This document shows, one piece after another, positions 15,976 through 24,716 of a stretch of DNA of 53,687 bases (its first letter is position 1; every line of letters starts with the position of its first letter). The DNA lies in the NCBI GenBank assembly GCA_012524025.1, contig JAAYSC010000020.1:1-53687 (forward strand), read 5' to 3'. The translations under genes were made by a program, and so were the position numbers. The notes below the pieces were generated by a model. The model was given only the letters and a program-made list of their open reading frames with translations, ran no database searches and was not told the DNA's origin. The stretch comes from Clostridiales bacterium. Lineage in GTDB: Bacteria; Bacillota; Clostridia; Oscillospirales; Acutalibacteraceae.

Positions 15976-17052
15976 ATGAGCGAAAAAGGCAGATCGGTAT
16001 TGGAAATTGTACCCAATGAAGAAAACAAGCGAAACAGCGAAGGGGCCTTTATAACATTAAAGGACGGACGCATTTTATTTGCTTACACCTATTACGGCGG
16101 CGAAGGCTGGCGTGATGATTCACAAGCAGACATTGCCTTTATTTATTCGGCCGACGAGGGCGAAACCTGGAGCGAAAAAGAGATTGTTTTTAAGGCTGAA
16201 GACCATGGCGTAAAAAACATTATGAGCGTTTCTTTTGCCAGGTTGAAAAACGGTGATGTGGCTATATTTTATTTGGTCAAACACGGCTTTGAAGACACTC
16301 GCCTGGTCATGCGCCGTTCGTCCGATGAGTCCGAAACCTGGTCACAAGCCAAGTATTGCCTTGAGCGCAAGGGCTTCAATGTAGTCAACAATGACCGAGT
16401 TGTCAGCCTTTCGGACGGCCGTTTAATCTTCCCTTCGGCCCATCACGGTGTCCGCCTGCAGCCTGCCACACCTTCCTTCCCTTATGCTATCGATTATTTT
16501 TATATTTCGGATGACGACGGCGAAACATGGTTTGAAAATGAGTTTGCCACCACCCTAAACTCCCCCCACACCCGCACGGGCTTGCAAGAACCGGGCCTTG
16601 TGGAATTGGCCCCCGGCATACTTTGGGCCTGGGCCCGCACGGACATGGGCCGTCAGTACGAGTTTTTCTCACATGACAACGGATTTAGGTGGTCCAACCC
16701 CGAAGCCTCTTATTTCACCGGCCCCTGCTCCCCGCTTTCCGTAAAGCAAGTTCCACAAACGGGTGAACTTTTAGCCGTTTGGAACCCAATACCCGAATAC
16801 CCCACAGGCAAGTTAGAAGTTGAGTACAGTGCCCGCAAGCGCTTGGTTTATGCCACCAGTGACGACAAGGGCGCCACTTGGGGCCAGCCGGTTATTATTG
16901 AAGACGATGATGAGTGCGGCTATTGCTACACGGCCATCCATTTTACGAAAGACTCTGTTTTATTGGCCTACTGTGCCGGCAATGATTTTACGGACTATTC
17001 TATCCTTTCCCGTATCAGAATTCGTAAAATAAAAATAAAAGATTTGGGGTAA
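15976..17052 (+). CDS. BNR/Asp-box repeat protein, exo-sialidase-like
   Basis: A 358-residue six-bladed propeller of the sialidase superfamily. Five Asp-box repeats (S-x-D-x-G-x-T-W type) are visible at residues 58-65, 115-122, 178-185, 232-239 and 295-302. LQEPGLVEL and the R-containing stretch WAWARTDMGRQYEF resemble active-site surroundings of the bacterial sialidase-like (GH33-related) group. No signal peptide is present, so the protein is predicted to be cytoplasmic. It would then act on imported sugars, and it may not be a true sialidase, since many family members have other glycan substrates. The start is ATG with AAAGGAG upstream. Confidence 0.75.
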   Translation: MSEKGRSVLEIVPNEENKRNSEGAFITLKDGRILFAYTYYGGEGWRDDSQADIAFIYSADEGETWSEKEIVFKAEDHGVKNIMSVSFARLKNGDVAIFYLVKHGFEDTRLVMRRSSDESETWSQAKYCLERKGFNVVNNDRVVSLSDGRLIFPSAHHGVRLQPATPSFPYAIDYFYISDDDGETWFENEFATTLNSPHTRTGLQEPGLVELAPGILWAWARTDMGRQYEFFSHDNGFRWSNPEASYFTGPCSPLSVKQVPQTGELLAVWNPIPEYPTGKLEVEYSARKRLVYATSDDKGATWGQPVIIEDDDECGYCYTAIHFTKDSVLLAYCAGNDFTDYSILSRIRIRKIKIKDLG

Positions 17053-17074
17053 GCACCACTAATTTATCAAAATC

Positions 17075-17114
17075 AAACCCCCAAGCCGGTGATTAATTGC
17101 CGACTTGGGGGTTT
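17075..17114. terminator. Terminator between convergent BNR and AlbA-domain genes
   Basis: Perfect 11-base stem AAACCCCCAAG (17075-17085) with CTTGGGGGTTT (17104-17114). The T-rich tail is better on the minus strand (TTTGATTTTGAT), so it mainly serves the AlbA-domain gene. Confidence 0.75.
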
Positions 17115-17148
17115 GCCTCACATATGTGGCTTTTGCAGTGGTTGAATT

Positions 17149-18453
17149 TTATTTATTTAGAATATATCTTGTGCTCCTCGCTTTACCGATTCTTTGAATT
17201 TTCCCTTGCTCAATTAACCTCTGTAAAGCCTTAATTGCAGGAAATTGTGAAGACCCCAAAACCCGTTCAACATCCTTCCTTGTGATTGATTCAGCATTTT
17301 TAAACAAGTTTAGAATTTTGTCTTCAACTACAAAGTCTTCGGTGTTTTCCGACAGTGATGACGATGAAGTGTTAACATTTGGCAGCGTTACAACAAAGGA
17401 GGCCGGAGCGGGAGCAAAGCTCACTTTTACCGGTAGGTTTTCATAACTCTCCAATATCCTACCAATTCCCGTCCCATAACTTTCAATCAACTCTAAACGA
17501 TAAAAGATTGCGGCAACCACCGAATTCCTTGATTGGGAGACACCGGACATTATGTCTATAAGTGTTATTCCCTTCACTAAACCACCGAGTGAAATAAATT
17601 CCATTCTATCCGCATATATATTGATAATTGTGCTGCCGGAATAGTCATAGTCACGGTGAACAACTGTGTTTAACAAGGCTTCACGAATTGCATAATCGGG
17701 GTAATCGGGTGTATCCACCCTATACAAACCTTCAAAGTCAGAGCTTATGTTGTTGTTAAGTAATATAAAAGTGTAAGTATCTTCAACCTGTTTTAGGATG
17801 GAACCAAAAAACTCCTTCCTGGATTGAAAATTCGTTTTACCGACACCCTTATAAACTGCACACTTAATGCTATGTTCGCATTGATCCGATAAGAGCCATG
17901 CGGCGTTTGTGTAATATCCATCACTTGTTATAAGACCCAAAGTTTTCTTATTGCTTTCAGTAAAGGCGACTTTGCGGTTTTTAAAATATTCTTCCGCATA
18001 AGAAAACGATAAGTCTTGATTAAGAGCACGCGCTTTGTCAAAGGCCGTGCCGTCACTTTCTTTAATCATTTGGCGTATGGCCTCTTCACTTGCAGGTGCG
18101 GAAGTAATGCCATGCCTGACATAGACGCCACCGGGCTTTAGCCCCTTATCGGCTAAATGGTAGGGTCTGCGCTCCCCGCGTGACACTGTAATCCTAATTA
18201 GATCTTTCCCCTTTTGATTTATACGCTCAAGGCTTGAGTAGGCAGATAAATCCGGTTTTATACCGTCACGAATCATGTTGCTGATACGCTCCATTTCAAA
18301 CTCAACATCCGCAACACCTACTATTTCACTTGTTTTTTTTATGCCGATATATATTTCACCACCACTTGAGTTTGCAAAGGCAACAATCTCTTTTTTCAGC
18401 CCCGGCGTAACAATTTCTTTAAGCTCCAAAAACTCACTTTCAAAAAGCTCCAC
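17149..18453 (-). CDS. AlbA_2-domain putative DNA/RNA-binding regulator
   Basis: A 434-residue protein. The N-terminal AlbA_2 (divergent AAA-4) domain is recognised by ESEFLELKEI, EIVAFANSSGGEIYIGI and the later YPDYAIREALLNTVVHRDY. A middle ATPase-like C-terminal part has YADRMEFISLGG and ESYGTGIGRI. The last 70 residues (DKILNLFKNAESITRKDVERV and following) form a winged-helix domain. Such proteins are found as transcriptional regulators, often accessory genes. The start is GTG with GGGGG 9 bases upstream. The gene looks more A/T-rich than its neighbours and is flanked by inverted and direct repeats at 18512-18633, so it may be acquired DNA. The target is unknown; autoregulation is plausible. 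Confidence 0.8.
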   Translation of the reverse strand: MELFESEFLELKEIVTPGLKKEIVAFANSSGGEIYIGIKKTSEIVGVADVEFEMERISNMIRDGIKPDLSAYSSLERINQKGKDLIRITVSRGERRPYHLADKGLKPGGVYVRHGITSAPASEEAIRQMIKESDGTAFDKARALNQDLSFSYAEEYFKNRKVAFTESNKKTLGLITSDGYYTNAAWLLSDQCEHSIKCAVYKGVGKTNFQSRKEFFGSILKQVEDTYTFILLNNNISSDFEGLYRVDTPDYPDYAIREALLNTVVHRDYDYSGSTIINIYADRMEFISLGGLVKGITLIDIMSGVSQSRNSVVAAIFYRLELIESYGTGIGRILESYENLPVKVSFAPAPASFVVTLPNVNTSSSSLSENTEDFVVEDKILNLFKNAESITRKDVERVLGSSQFPAIKALQRLIEQGKIQRIGKARSTRYILNK

Positions 18454-18509
18454 AGCAAAACCCCCTAAACAAAATCAATGTATTAATCATTATTATCTTT
18501 ATTATCGCT

Positions 18510-18538
18510 ATATTATCATGATTTGCATTCAAATGCAA
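18510..18538 (-). promoter_or_regulatory. Promoter with overlapping palindrome for the AlbA-domain gene
   Basis: On the minus strand, TTGCAT (near 18538), 17-base spacer, TAATAT. The -35 region coincides with an inverted repeat TTGCATT-CA-AATGCAA (18523-18538), a candidate operator. Confidence 0.4.
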
Positions 18539-18633
18539 GTTCATTGTTAAATTTATAGAAACCTTGAAATTGCAGGCATTTAGCTTACAATTTCAAGGTT
18601 CCTTTCTTATCTAATCATTATTATCATGATTTG
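18512..18633. repeat. 14-bp direct repeats flanking a 13-bp-stem hairpin
   Basis: ATTATCATGATTTG occurs at 18512-18525 and 18620-18633. Between them is a perfect inverted repeat, AACCTTGAAATTG (18560-18572) with CAATTTCAAGGTT (18588-18600). No T-run follows on either strand. This fills most of the 193-base gap, which has no gene. Confidence 0.7.
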
Positions 18634-18646
18634 TACTAATCTTTTG

Positions 18647-19663
18647 TTACCAATTATTGACCGCGTGTTCACAGAAAGCCAATAGGTTTTCAACCTTGAT
18701 AACTTGACCGTCGGGGAGCTTTGCCCAGCCCTTAAAGTTCCCAAAGACTTGATGGCAGCGGTTGTCAACAAAAAGCACTTTGGTTTTGGTGTCATTGTCA
18801 AAGATGGGGGTCATGGTCATATCAAAAAGCCCGTCATCACTGACAAAGTGCCAGGGTGCCATATAGTTTTTTGGGTCACGCTCTACCTTGAGGTGCCCTA
18901 ACTTGTAGGCTTTGCCCTCCCAGAAAAACATGTTTTCCGACGCTTTGCTAAGGTCCCCAAAGCCCCAGCCGATGTTGAAGCCGAAGCGCCCGCCATTTAC
19001 AAAGCCCGAACCGCAGCCCCAAAACCATTCTTGGTGAAAGGGCCAAACTCCCCTTCCCCAATCTAAAAGCGCGGTCTCTTGGCCGGTGGCCAAAACTTCC
19101 TTGCCGCCAAGACGGACGTGACCGGTTACTCCATAAAAATGCTCCTTACAGTTGAGGTAAAACTGCCCGGGCTTGTCAAAGGGGGTGGCAATCACCATGG
19201 CCTCGTCCCTCGGAATATGGGGTAGGATTATCTCAATGTCCACCGGAGAGGACTTTTTCCCCGACACCAGCCGCAGAGTGCGGCGCTCGGGCTCCGTAAC
19301 AAATTCCATCAAGTAATTCCTGCCGCTCATACGAAGCTCGTGGGGTTCGTTGGGGTCAAGGGGCATGGGGAGATTTCGCATTACAAAAGGCTGCAGCCTT
19401 CTAAATTCATGCCTTTCGCCGCTTTCAAGCGACAAGAGGGTGGCTGAATAGTTGGCCATATAAGACACATGCCCGATAACAAGCTGTAGCAACCATTTAC
19501 CCAGCCCAATCTGGTAAAAATCCCATTCCTTGAGCCCAAAGGGCTTTGCGACCACCTGCTCCCGATTAAATTTAAAATGCATTTGCCTGGCATAGCCGGG
19601 TTCGCGCAAATTGCCCTCGCTGTCAAGCAAGGGGGTGGGGCTTGTTATCTCATGCTGAATCAT
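18647..19663 (-). CDS. DUF2804 family protein
   Basis: A 338-residue protein of the DUF2804 family, recognised by the start (IQHEITSPTPLLDSEGNLREPG), the block LLDWGRGVWPFHQEWFWGCGSG and the ending with DNRCHQVFGNFKGWAKLPDG. The tryptophan-rich beta-structured composition suggests a lipocalin-like or AttH/tocopherol-cyclase-like barrel, but no biochemical role is established that I can name. There is no signal peptide. A good Shine-Dalgarno AAAGGAGGC precedes the ATG. The 213-base gap upstream, to the toxin gene, holds no convincing gene. It stands alone among unrelated accessory genes. Confidence 0.75.
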   Translation of the reverse strand: MIQHEITSPTPLLDSEGNLREPGYARQMHFKFNREQVVAKPFGLKEWDFYQIGLGKWLLQLVIGHVSYMANYSATLLSLESGERHEFRRLQPFVMRNLPMPLDPNEPHELRMSGRNYLMEFVTEPERRTLRLVSGKKSSPVDIEIILPHIPRDEAMVIATPFDKPGQFYLNCKEHFYGVTGHVRLGGKEVLATGQETALLDWGRGVWPFHQEWFWGCGSGFVNGGRFGFNIGWGFGDLSKASENMFFWEGKAYKLGHLKVERDPKNYMAPWHFVSDDGLFDMTMTPIFDNDTKTKVLFVDNRCHQVFGNFKGWAKLPDGQVIKVENLLAFCEHAVNNW

Positions 19664-19876
19664 TGTTCACTGCCTCCTTTGGCAAGTTGCTTTTTATACT
19701 TGCGGGCTGCGAAGAAATTAAATTTATCAAATGCCGCTACCAAAGGGGGAAGGGTGTTTTATGGTTTTTTACGGCTTTACCTTGCTTATTCAGCCAAGCC
19801 CGTTACTTGGTCAATTTCCACAAGGGTGTTTTCACAGCCTTCATAAAGCATTGCAACCGATTGGCTTGGTCTTGCC

Positions 19877-20221
19877 TTACAGCCCCAAATACTGCCGAAG
19901 GGCTTCTCCTATAGCCTCCCGTGTTTTGGCGTCATCAAGCCTTGCAACCGGCTTACCCAACCTTTCGTGCGACAGCGTGCGGATTTGATGGCACATGGCC
20001 ACACTGTCTTTTGGCAGGCCTGAAAGTGCCTTGGGTAAAAAAACTTCGGTCGGGTAAATTTTGTCACCCTTTTTCACGCTTGAAAGCGGCAGAACCGTGG
20101 ATATGGGTAAAATATGATTTACCATGTTGTTTGAAACAACAAGCACCGGCCTTTTACCTCGCTGTTCGCTCCCCTGAACAGGGTTTAGGTTACAAAAATA
20201 AACTTCCCACTTGTTTACCAT
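19877..20221 (-). CDS. mazF: MazF/PemK-family endoribonuclease toxin
   Basis: A 114-residue MazF-type toxin, an mRNA interferase. The family signature is clear: WEVYFCNLNPVQGSEQRGKRPVLVVSNN at residues 5-32, with the conserved G-E/Q-xRPVLV loop, then ISTVLPLSS and the C-terminal VAMCHQIRTLSHERLG. Length matches the family (about 115). The ATG at 20221 overlaps the end of the antitoxin gene by 7 bases, the usual coupled arrangement. Expression should depend on the antitoxin promoter at 20505-20533. It is probably active, as no key residue is visibly lost. Confidence 0.92.
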   Translation of the reverse strand: MVNKWEVYFCNLNPVQGSEQRGKRPVLVVSNNMVNHILPISTVLPLSSVKKGDKIYPTEVFLPKALSGLPKDSVAMCHQIRTLSHERLGKPVARLDDAKTREAIGEALRQYLGL

Positions 20222-20484
20222 TCGCCGCCCACCTCTTGGTCCGGGGCCGAAAAAGCCTCTTGTGTTTCAAGCGTTCTTTTCATAAAGCTTTCATCTTTTG
20301 CCGCAGCTTCCATCTGCCTTTGATAAAGCTCATTTTTGCTTTTTGCGATGAAGCCTTCAAGAGCCAAACGGATACCGGAATTTACCGAGCTGATGTAATC
20401 AAGCGCGGCCAATTCTTTAAGCTCTTTCACCTGTTCTTCGGGTAAAAGGGCTGTGTATTTTATATTTTTATTTTTCTTGCCCAT
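20215..20484 (-). CDS. Antitoxin partner of MazF
   Basis: An 89-residue protein starting MGKKNKNIKYTALLPEEQ, with a short beta strand and helix pattern (KYTALLPEEQVKELKELAAL) typical of ribbon-helix-helix antitoxins. A charged C-terminal helix (AKSKNELYQRQMEAAAKDE) follows, which would wrap the toxin. I place the start at the ATG 20484, with AAGGAAG 9 bases before it, rather than the in-frame ATG at 20520, which lies between the promoter and this site. The gene overlaps the toxin start by 7 bases. It likely represses its own promoter through the repeats at 20542-20575. The exact antitoxin subfamily is not certain. Confidence 0.8.
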   Translation of the reverse strand: MGKKNKNIKYTALLPEEQVKELKELAALDYISSVNSGIRLALEGFIAKSKNELYQRQMEAAAKDESFMKRTLETQEAFSAPDQEVGGEW

Positions 20485-20504
20485 AAGATCACTTCCTTGC
20501 TTTA

Positions 20505-20533
20505 AGCTTATCAAAGCCAAGCTAAAGTGTCAA
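20505..20533 (-). promoter_or_regulatory. Promoter of the toxin-antitoxin operon
   Basis: Minus strand TTGACA (20533-20528), 17-base spacer, TAAGCT (20510-20505). It leads into the antitoxin start at 20484. The repeats at 20542-20575 lie directly upstream. Confidence 0.5.
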
Positions 20534-20541
20534 GCTTTATC

Positions 20542-20575
20542 AACCATCATTTTATGATGGTTTAATATGATGGTT
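20542..20575. promoter_or_regulatory. Three half-site operator upstream of the toxin-antitoxin promoter
   Basis: AACCATCAT (20542-20550) and ATGATGGTT (20554-20562) form a perfect inverted repeat with a TTT centre. A third copy ATGATGGTT lies at 20567-20575. The spacing of the copies is compatible with cooperative ribbon-helix-helix dimers. Confidence 0.6.
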
Positions 20576-20605
20576 ACATTAATAAATAAAAAGATAATTT
20601 ATTTA

Positions 20606-20639
20606 AAAAGTGCAGGGACAGATAAAATCCACCCCTGCA
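20606..20639 (-). terminator. Terminator of the clpC operon
   Basis: Stem TGCAGGG (20611-20617) with CCCTGCA (20633-20639). On the minus strand it is followed by CTTTTTAAAT. It lies 22 bases past the clpC stop. Confidence 0.8.
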
Positions 20640-20660
20640 AGATTATAAATTTTAAAGCTC

Positions 20661-23123
20661 TTATTTCACTTCTTTAAAAACCAAACCTTCATCTACGACT
20701 TTGCAAACATACTTTTTACCCGCTTGCACCTTGCCTTCAAGCATTTCTTCCGAAAGCTTGTCTTCAATTTGTGTTTGGATGGCGCGGCGGAGAGGTCTGG
20801 CCCCATAAACCGGGTCAAAGCCTTCATCGGCTACTTTCTTGACCACGGACTCATCAAAGTTAAGCTCAATGTCCATTTCGCCTATGCGTTTGGCTAAATT
20901 TTTAAGCATACGGCGGGCGATTTCTTCAATATCTTCCTCGCTCAAGCGGTGGAAAACTATGGTATCATCCACCCGGTTTAAAAACTCCGGTCGGAAGGCT
21001 TTTTTAAGCTCGCCCATAACGGCATCTTTTATATCGCCATGGCCGTCACTGCCGCCGCCGGCAAAGCCCAGGGTGCTGACTTCTTTTGAAATCAGGTTGG
21101 CGCCTATGTTGGAAGTCATAATGATTATGCAGTTTTTAAAGTCTACCCGCCTACCTTGGGCGTCGGTTAGAATGCCGTCTTCCAAAATTTGCAGGAGCAT
21201 GTTGAAAACATCCGGATGAGCTTTTTCAATTTCATCAAAAAGCAGAACACTGTAGGGTCTGCGGCGGACCTGCTCGGTCAGTTGGCCGCCTTCATCATAA
21301 CCTACATATCCGGGCGGTGAACCCACCATGCGCGACACTGTATGTTTTTCCATATATTCGGACATATCCAAGCGTATCATGGCGTCTTCATCACCAAAAA
21401 TAGCTTCGGCCAGAGCCTTGGAAAGTTCTGTTTTACCCACACCGGTGGGACCCAGGAAAATGAAGGAGCCCGTTGGGCGTTTGGGGTCTTTTAAGCCTAC
21501 CCTGCCCCGGCGGATAGCCTTGGACACGGCCGTAACCGCTTCCGCTTGGCCGACTATGCGGCGGTGGAGCTCTTCTTCCATATTCAAAAGGCGTTCGCTT
21601 TCTTCTTGGGTCAGTTGGACCACGGGTATATTGGTCCAGGAGGACACAATTTGGGCAATCTCTTGCTCGCCCACTTGACCGGAAACGCGAACATTTTCTT
21701 CCTTCCAGCGTTGGCGGATTTCTTCAATCTGCCGGCTTAAGGCTTTTTCTTCATCGCGCAAGGCGGCCGCTTGCTCAAATTCTTGGGCATTGACTGCCGC
21801 TTGCTTTTCTTCGTCCAGTGATTTCAACTTGTTTTCAAGCTCTAAGAGGTCGGGCGGAGTTGTGTGCTTTTTAAGCCGGACCAGTGAGGCGGCTTCGTCA
21901 ACCAAATCAATGGCCTTGTCGGGCAGGTAGCGGTCGCCTATGTACCTGGCGGACATTTTAACGGCGGCTATGATGGCGTCATCCGTTATTTTAACCTTAT
22001 GGTGGGCTTCGTATTTATCACGAAGGCCTTTCAAAATTTCTATGGCCTCATCTTCGGTGGGCTCGCCCACGGTAACGGGTTGGAAGCGGCGTTCCAAGGC
22101 TGCATCTTTTTCAAAGTACTTTCTGTATTCATCCAAGGTGGTGGCGCCGACAACCTGCATTTCACCCCGGGCCAAGTAAGGCTTGAGGGTGTTGGCCGCG
22201 TCAACCGAACCTTCGGCGGCACCGGCACCGATTAGGTTGTGAATTTCGTCAATAAAGAGTAATACATCACCGGCCGCCAAAACTTCGTCTATGGCGGTCT
22301 TGAGGCGTTCTTCAAATTCGCCCCTGTATTTTGTGCCGGCAATCATGCCGGTCATGTCAAGCGAAATTAAGCGTTTGCCCTTCAAGGTTTCGGGCGCTTG
22401 GCCGGCTGCGATTTCTATGGCCAGGCCTTCGGCAATGGCCGTTTTACCCACACCGGGTTCACCTATTAAGACGGGGTTGTTCTTGGTGCGCCTGCTCAAA
22501 ATTTGCACCACACGGTCAATTTCTTTTTGGCGGCCTATGACCGGGTCAATAAGGTTTTCTTTGGCAAGCTGCGTCAGGTCACGGCCGAATTTGTCCAGCG
22601 TGGGTGTGTTTGAACCGGCTTGGCCGTCTGCCTCCCCGGCGGGGGAATCGGACCTTCTGCCGCTTTTTTGGCTTTGCCGGGGTGCCTTACCCAGCTCACT
22701 TTCAAGGTCGCGCAAAATCACTTCGGGCACCGCTCCCAGGTTTTTGATAATTGAAAGGGCGGCCGACTCACCTTCAAAGATTAAAGCCAGCAAAATATGT
22801 TCACTGCCCACATAGCCATGGCCCAAAGCACGGGCGTGGCGCACGGCGGTTTCTAAAATATTTTTGCAACGCGGGGTCAGGTCTGCGGCGGTCAAGTTGG
22901 CCTTGGCCCCAAAGCCGAAAATATCTTTTATCATTTTTTCCGTGTCTTCCAAGGTCAGGCCCTGTTTTGCCAAAACTTCATAAGCTATGCCCTGGCCCGT
23001 TTCCAAAAGGCCTGCCAAAACATGCTCGCTGCCTATGTAATTGTGGCCCAAGTTTTTTGCAAACTCAATTGCAAAATTCAAGGCCTTGTTTGCCCCTTTC
23101 GTAAAACCTTCAAAATTGTACAT
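20661..23123 (-). CDS. clpC: ATP-dependent Clp protease ATPase subunit ClpC
   Basis: An 820-residue Hsp100 unfoldase that feeds substrates to ClpP. In order: the double Clp_N repeat (residues 1-145), a linker rich in Ser/Gly/Arg (146-172), the first AAA domain with Walker A GEPGVGKT (221-228), a UvrB/UvrC-like middle region ([16 protein letters not shown]), the second AAA domain with GPTGVGKTE and the C-terminal D2-small domain. The length is standard. The start ATG has AGGTGA upstream. It ends the ctsR-mcsA-mcsB-clpC operon, with only 44 bases to mcsB. It degrades McsB-marked (phosphoarginine) proteins and CtsR. It may also turn over the neighbouring antitoxin, which is inference. Confidence 0.97.
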   Translation of the reverse strand: MYNFEGFTKGANKALNFAIEFAKNLGHNYIGSEHVLAGLLETGQGIAYEVLAKQGLTLEDTEKMIKDIFGFGAKANLTAADLTPRCKNILETAVRHARALGHGYVGSEHILLALIFEGESAALSIIKNLGAVPEVILRDLESELGKAPRQSQKSGRRSDSPAGEADGQAGSNTPTLDKFGRDLTQLAKENLIDPVIGRQKEIDRVVQILSRRTKNNPVLIGEPGVGKTAIAEGLAIEIAAGQAPETLKGKRLISLDMTGMIAGTKYRGEFEERLKTAIDEVLAAGDVLLFIDEIHNLIGAGAAEGSVDAANTLKPYLARGEMQVVGATTLDEYRKYFEKDAALERRFQPVTVGEPTEDEAIEILKGLRDKYEAHHKVKITDDAIIAAVKMSARYIGDRYLPDKAIDLVDEAASLVRLKKHTTPPDLLELENKLKSLDEEKQAAVNAQEFEQAAALRDEEKALSRQIEEIRQRWKEENVRVSGQVGEQEIAQIVSSWTNIPVVQLTQEESERLLNMEEELHRRIVGQAEAVTAVSKAIRRGRVGLKDPKRPTGSFIFLGPTGVGKTELSKALAEAIFGDEDAMIRLDMSEYMEKHTVSRMVGSPPGYVGYDEGGQLTEQVRRRPYSVLLFDEIEKAHPDVFNMLLQILEDGILTDAQGRRVDFKNCIIIMTSNIGANLISKEVSTLGFAGGGSDGHGDIKDAVMGELKKAFRPEFLNRVDDTIVFHRLSEEDIEEIARRMLKNLAKRIGEMDIELNFDESVVKKVADEGFDPVYGARPLRRAIQTQIEDKLSEEMLEGKVQAGKKYVCKVVDEGLVFKEVK

Positions 23124-23167
23124 AAAATCACCTGCTTATATTTAATCAATAATATTAATCGTAAATT

Positions 23168-24187
23168 TTAAAACCTGATGCCTAAAACCTCACGCACGGC
23201 AAGGGCTCTCAAACTATCCCTTTGCGATGGGGTCAGGTTTTGCTCCTCACGGGCGTTTAGGGTTGCCGGTTGCATAGACACTATCAGTTCATTGAGCTTC
23301 TCAAGCTCTATGTCAATCATACCGTTGGCGGCACCCAGGCGAACCAGGGAAATCAGTTCCATAAATTCATCACCGCTCAAAAGCCTGGCTGTTTGCAACA
23401 CACCCAGTGCCCTCCAGACCTTGTCGGCACTTTCGGGTTTTTCCAACATAAGTTTTGCCGCTTCCCGTTCACGGCCCACCAACTGGGCTGCAATTGAATT
23501 CAAGTTTTCCAAGGCTGCCGCTTCGGTTATGCCCAGGGTGATTTGGTTGCTGAGCTGATAAATATCCCCCTTGGGTTCGGACCCTTCACCGTAGGCCCCC
23601 CGCATGGTCATGCCCAGTTTTGAAACCGAGGTGCTCAAGCGGCTGATGTGGCCCAGGCGTGTGAGTGCCGGCAAGTGCAGCATGAGTGAAGCTCGCATGG
23701 CGGTGCCCAAATTGGTCGGGCATTGGGTTAGGTAACCTATGCGCTCATCAAAGGCGTATTTAAGCTTGGCGTCCAACTTAGAGTCAATGGCGTCGGCCGC
23801 TTCAAAGGCTTCATTGAGTGCTAAACCCGCCTTCATAACTTGCAGGCGGATATGGTCTTCTTCGCAAAGCATTATGCTGACGGACTCATCCGGGGTCAAT
23901 AAGAGGGCACGGCCCTCAACCGAGCTTGCAAATTCGGGGCTGACCAAGTGCCTTTCCGCCAGGGACACGGCCTGTGGCCTGGTCAGTGCATCCATTTCAA
24001 TATAGCTGAACTTTTCGGGATTACCCTCTGCCATGGCGGCGTCTTTAATAAGTTCGTTTACCGCCCGCCTGTCTTCCAAAGAAAGTTTTGAGGGGAAGGG
24101 ATACTCGCGCAAGTTGCGGGCCAGCCTGATGCGGGTGCTGAGCACAATGTCGCCCTGGTCGCCTTTTTCGATATACCACTTTTCCAT
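23168..24187 (-). CDS. mcsB: Protein arginine kinase McsB
   Basis: A 339-residue phosphagen-kinase-fold enzyme that phosphorylates arginines in proteins, tagging them for ClpCP and inactivating CtsR. Signatures are STRIRLARNLREYPFP near the N terminus, the catalytic-region CPTNLGTAMRASLML (phosphagen kinase CPTNxGT motif) and RGAYGEGSEPKGDIYQLSNQ. Start choice: the ATG at 24187 lies 7 bases after AGGAGG, whereas a TTG two codons upstream is too close to that site. Only 2 bases separate it from the mcsA stop, so translation is coupled. It requires McsA as partner. Confidence 0.96.
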   Translation of the reverse strand: MEKWYIEKGDQGDIVLSTRIRLARNLREYPFPSKLSLEDRRAVNELIKDAAMAEGNPEKFSYIEMDALTRPQAVSLAERHLVSPEFASSVEGRALLLTPDESVSIMLCEEDHIRLQVMKAGLALNEAFEAADAIDSKLDAKLKYAFDERIGYLTQCPTNLGTAMRASLMLHLPALTRLGHISRLSTSVSKLGMTMRGAYGEGSEPKGDIYQLSNQITLGITEAAALENLNSIAAQLVGREREAAKLMLEKPESADKVWRALGVLQTARLLSGDEFMELISLVRLGAANGMIDIELEKLNELIVSMQPATLNAREEQNLTPSQRDSLRALAVREVLGIRF

Positions 24188-24189
24188 AC

Positions 24190-24684
24190 TCAATCCTCCT
24201 TTTCAAGCTCGCGTATCTCATCGCGAAGTTCTGCCGCCAGTTCATAATTTTGTTCTTCCACGGCAACATTCAACTTGCAGCGTAAAGCTTCAATGCGGTT
24301 GAGCTTTTTATTTTCTTCACAAGCCGCTTCGGACACCTTGCCGCTGTGGCGGATACGGCCGTGTATGCGTTGCAAGGTAGGCAGAAGTTTTTCATAAAAG
24401 GTGTTGTAACATTCGGCGCAACCGATCTTGCCCGATTTTGTAATGTCTTTAAAAGAAGAGCCGCATTTTGGGCAAAGTTGAAGGGAAGTTTCCGCCCCCT
24501 TGGGCCTTTCGCTTGCAAAATTTTCAAAAAGCCCACCCAGGTTTAAGCTGAAACCCGACAGAAAATCACCGTATCCTAAATTTGCGGCACACTCGGAACA
24601 AAGATGGGTCGCAGTGGTTTCACCGTTGACCACCCTTTTAATATGGGTTGTGGCCTCATGCCTTTCACAATTTTGGCATAACAT
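24190..24684 (-). CDS. mcsA: McsA, zinc-binding activator of McsB
   Basis: A 164-residue protein with two zinc-binding modules: CQNCERHE...CSECAANLG near the N terminus and CPKCGSSF...CAECYNTF in the middle. A UvrB/UvrC motif follows at the C terminus (NRIEALRCKLNVAVEEQNYELAAELRDEIREL). This is the standard McsA layout. I use the ATG at 24684, with AAAGGGGGC upstream, because a start 12 codons earlier would overlap ctsR and lacks a good binding site. It activates McsB kinase and helps deliver CtsR and other clients. Confidence 0.94.
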   Translation of the reverse strand: MLCQNCERHEATTHIKRVVNGETTATHLCSECAANLGYGDFLSGFSLNLGGLFENFASERPKGAETSLQLCPKCGSSFKDITKSGKIGCAECYNTFYEKLLPTLQRIHGRIRHSGKVSEAACEENKKLNRIEALRCKLNVAVEEQNYELAAELRDEIRELEKED

Positions 24685-24716
24685 TTTACTTGCCCCCTTT
24701 AATCTTTTGCTTCCCC

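Noticed and set aside
19786-19851. A 21-codon minus-strand frame starting ATG in the gap between mazF and the DUF2804 gene
   Set aside because: The codons look protein-like but no ribosome binding site precedes the ATG and no homology is apparent. It may be a remnant but cannot be supported.
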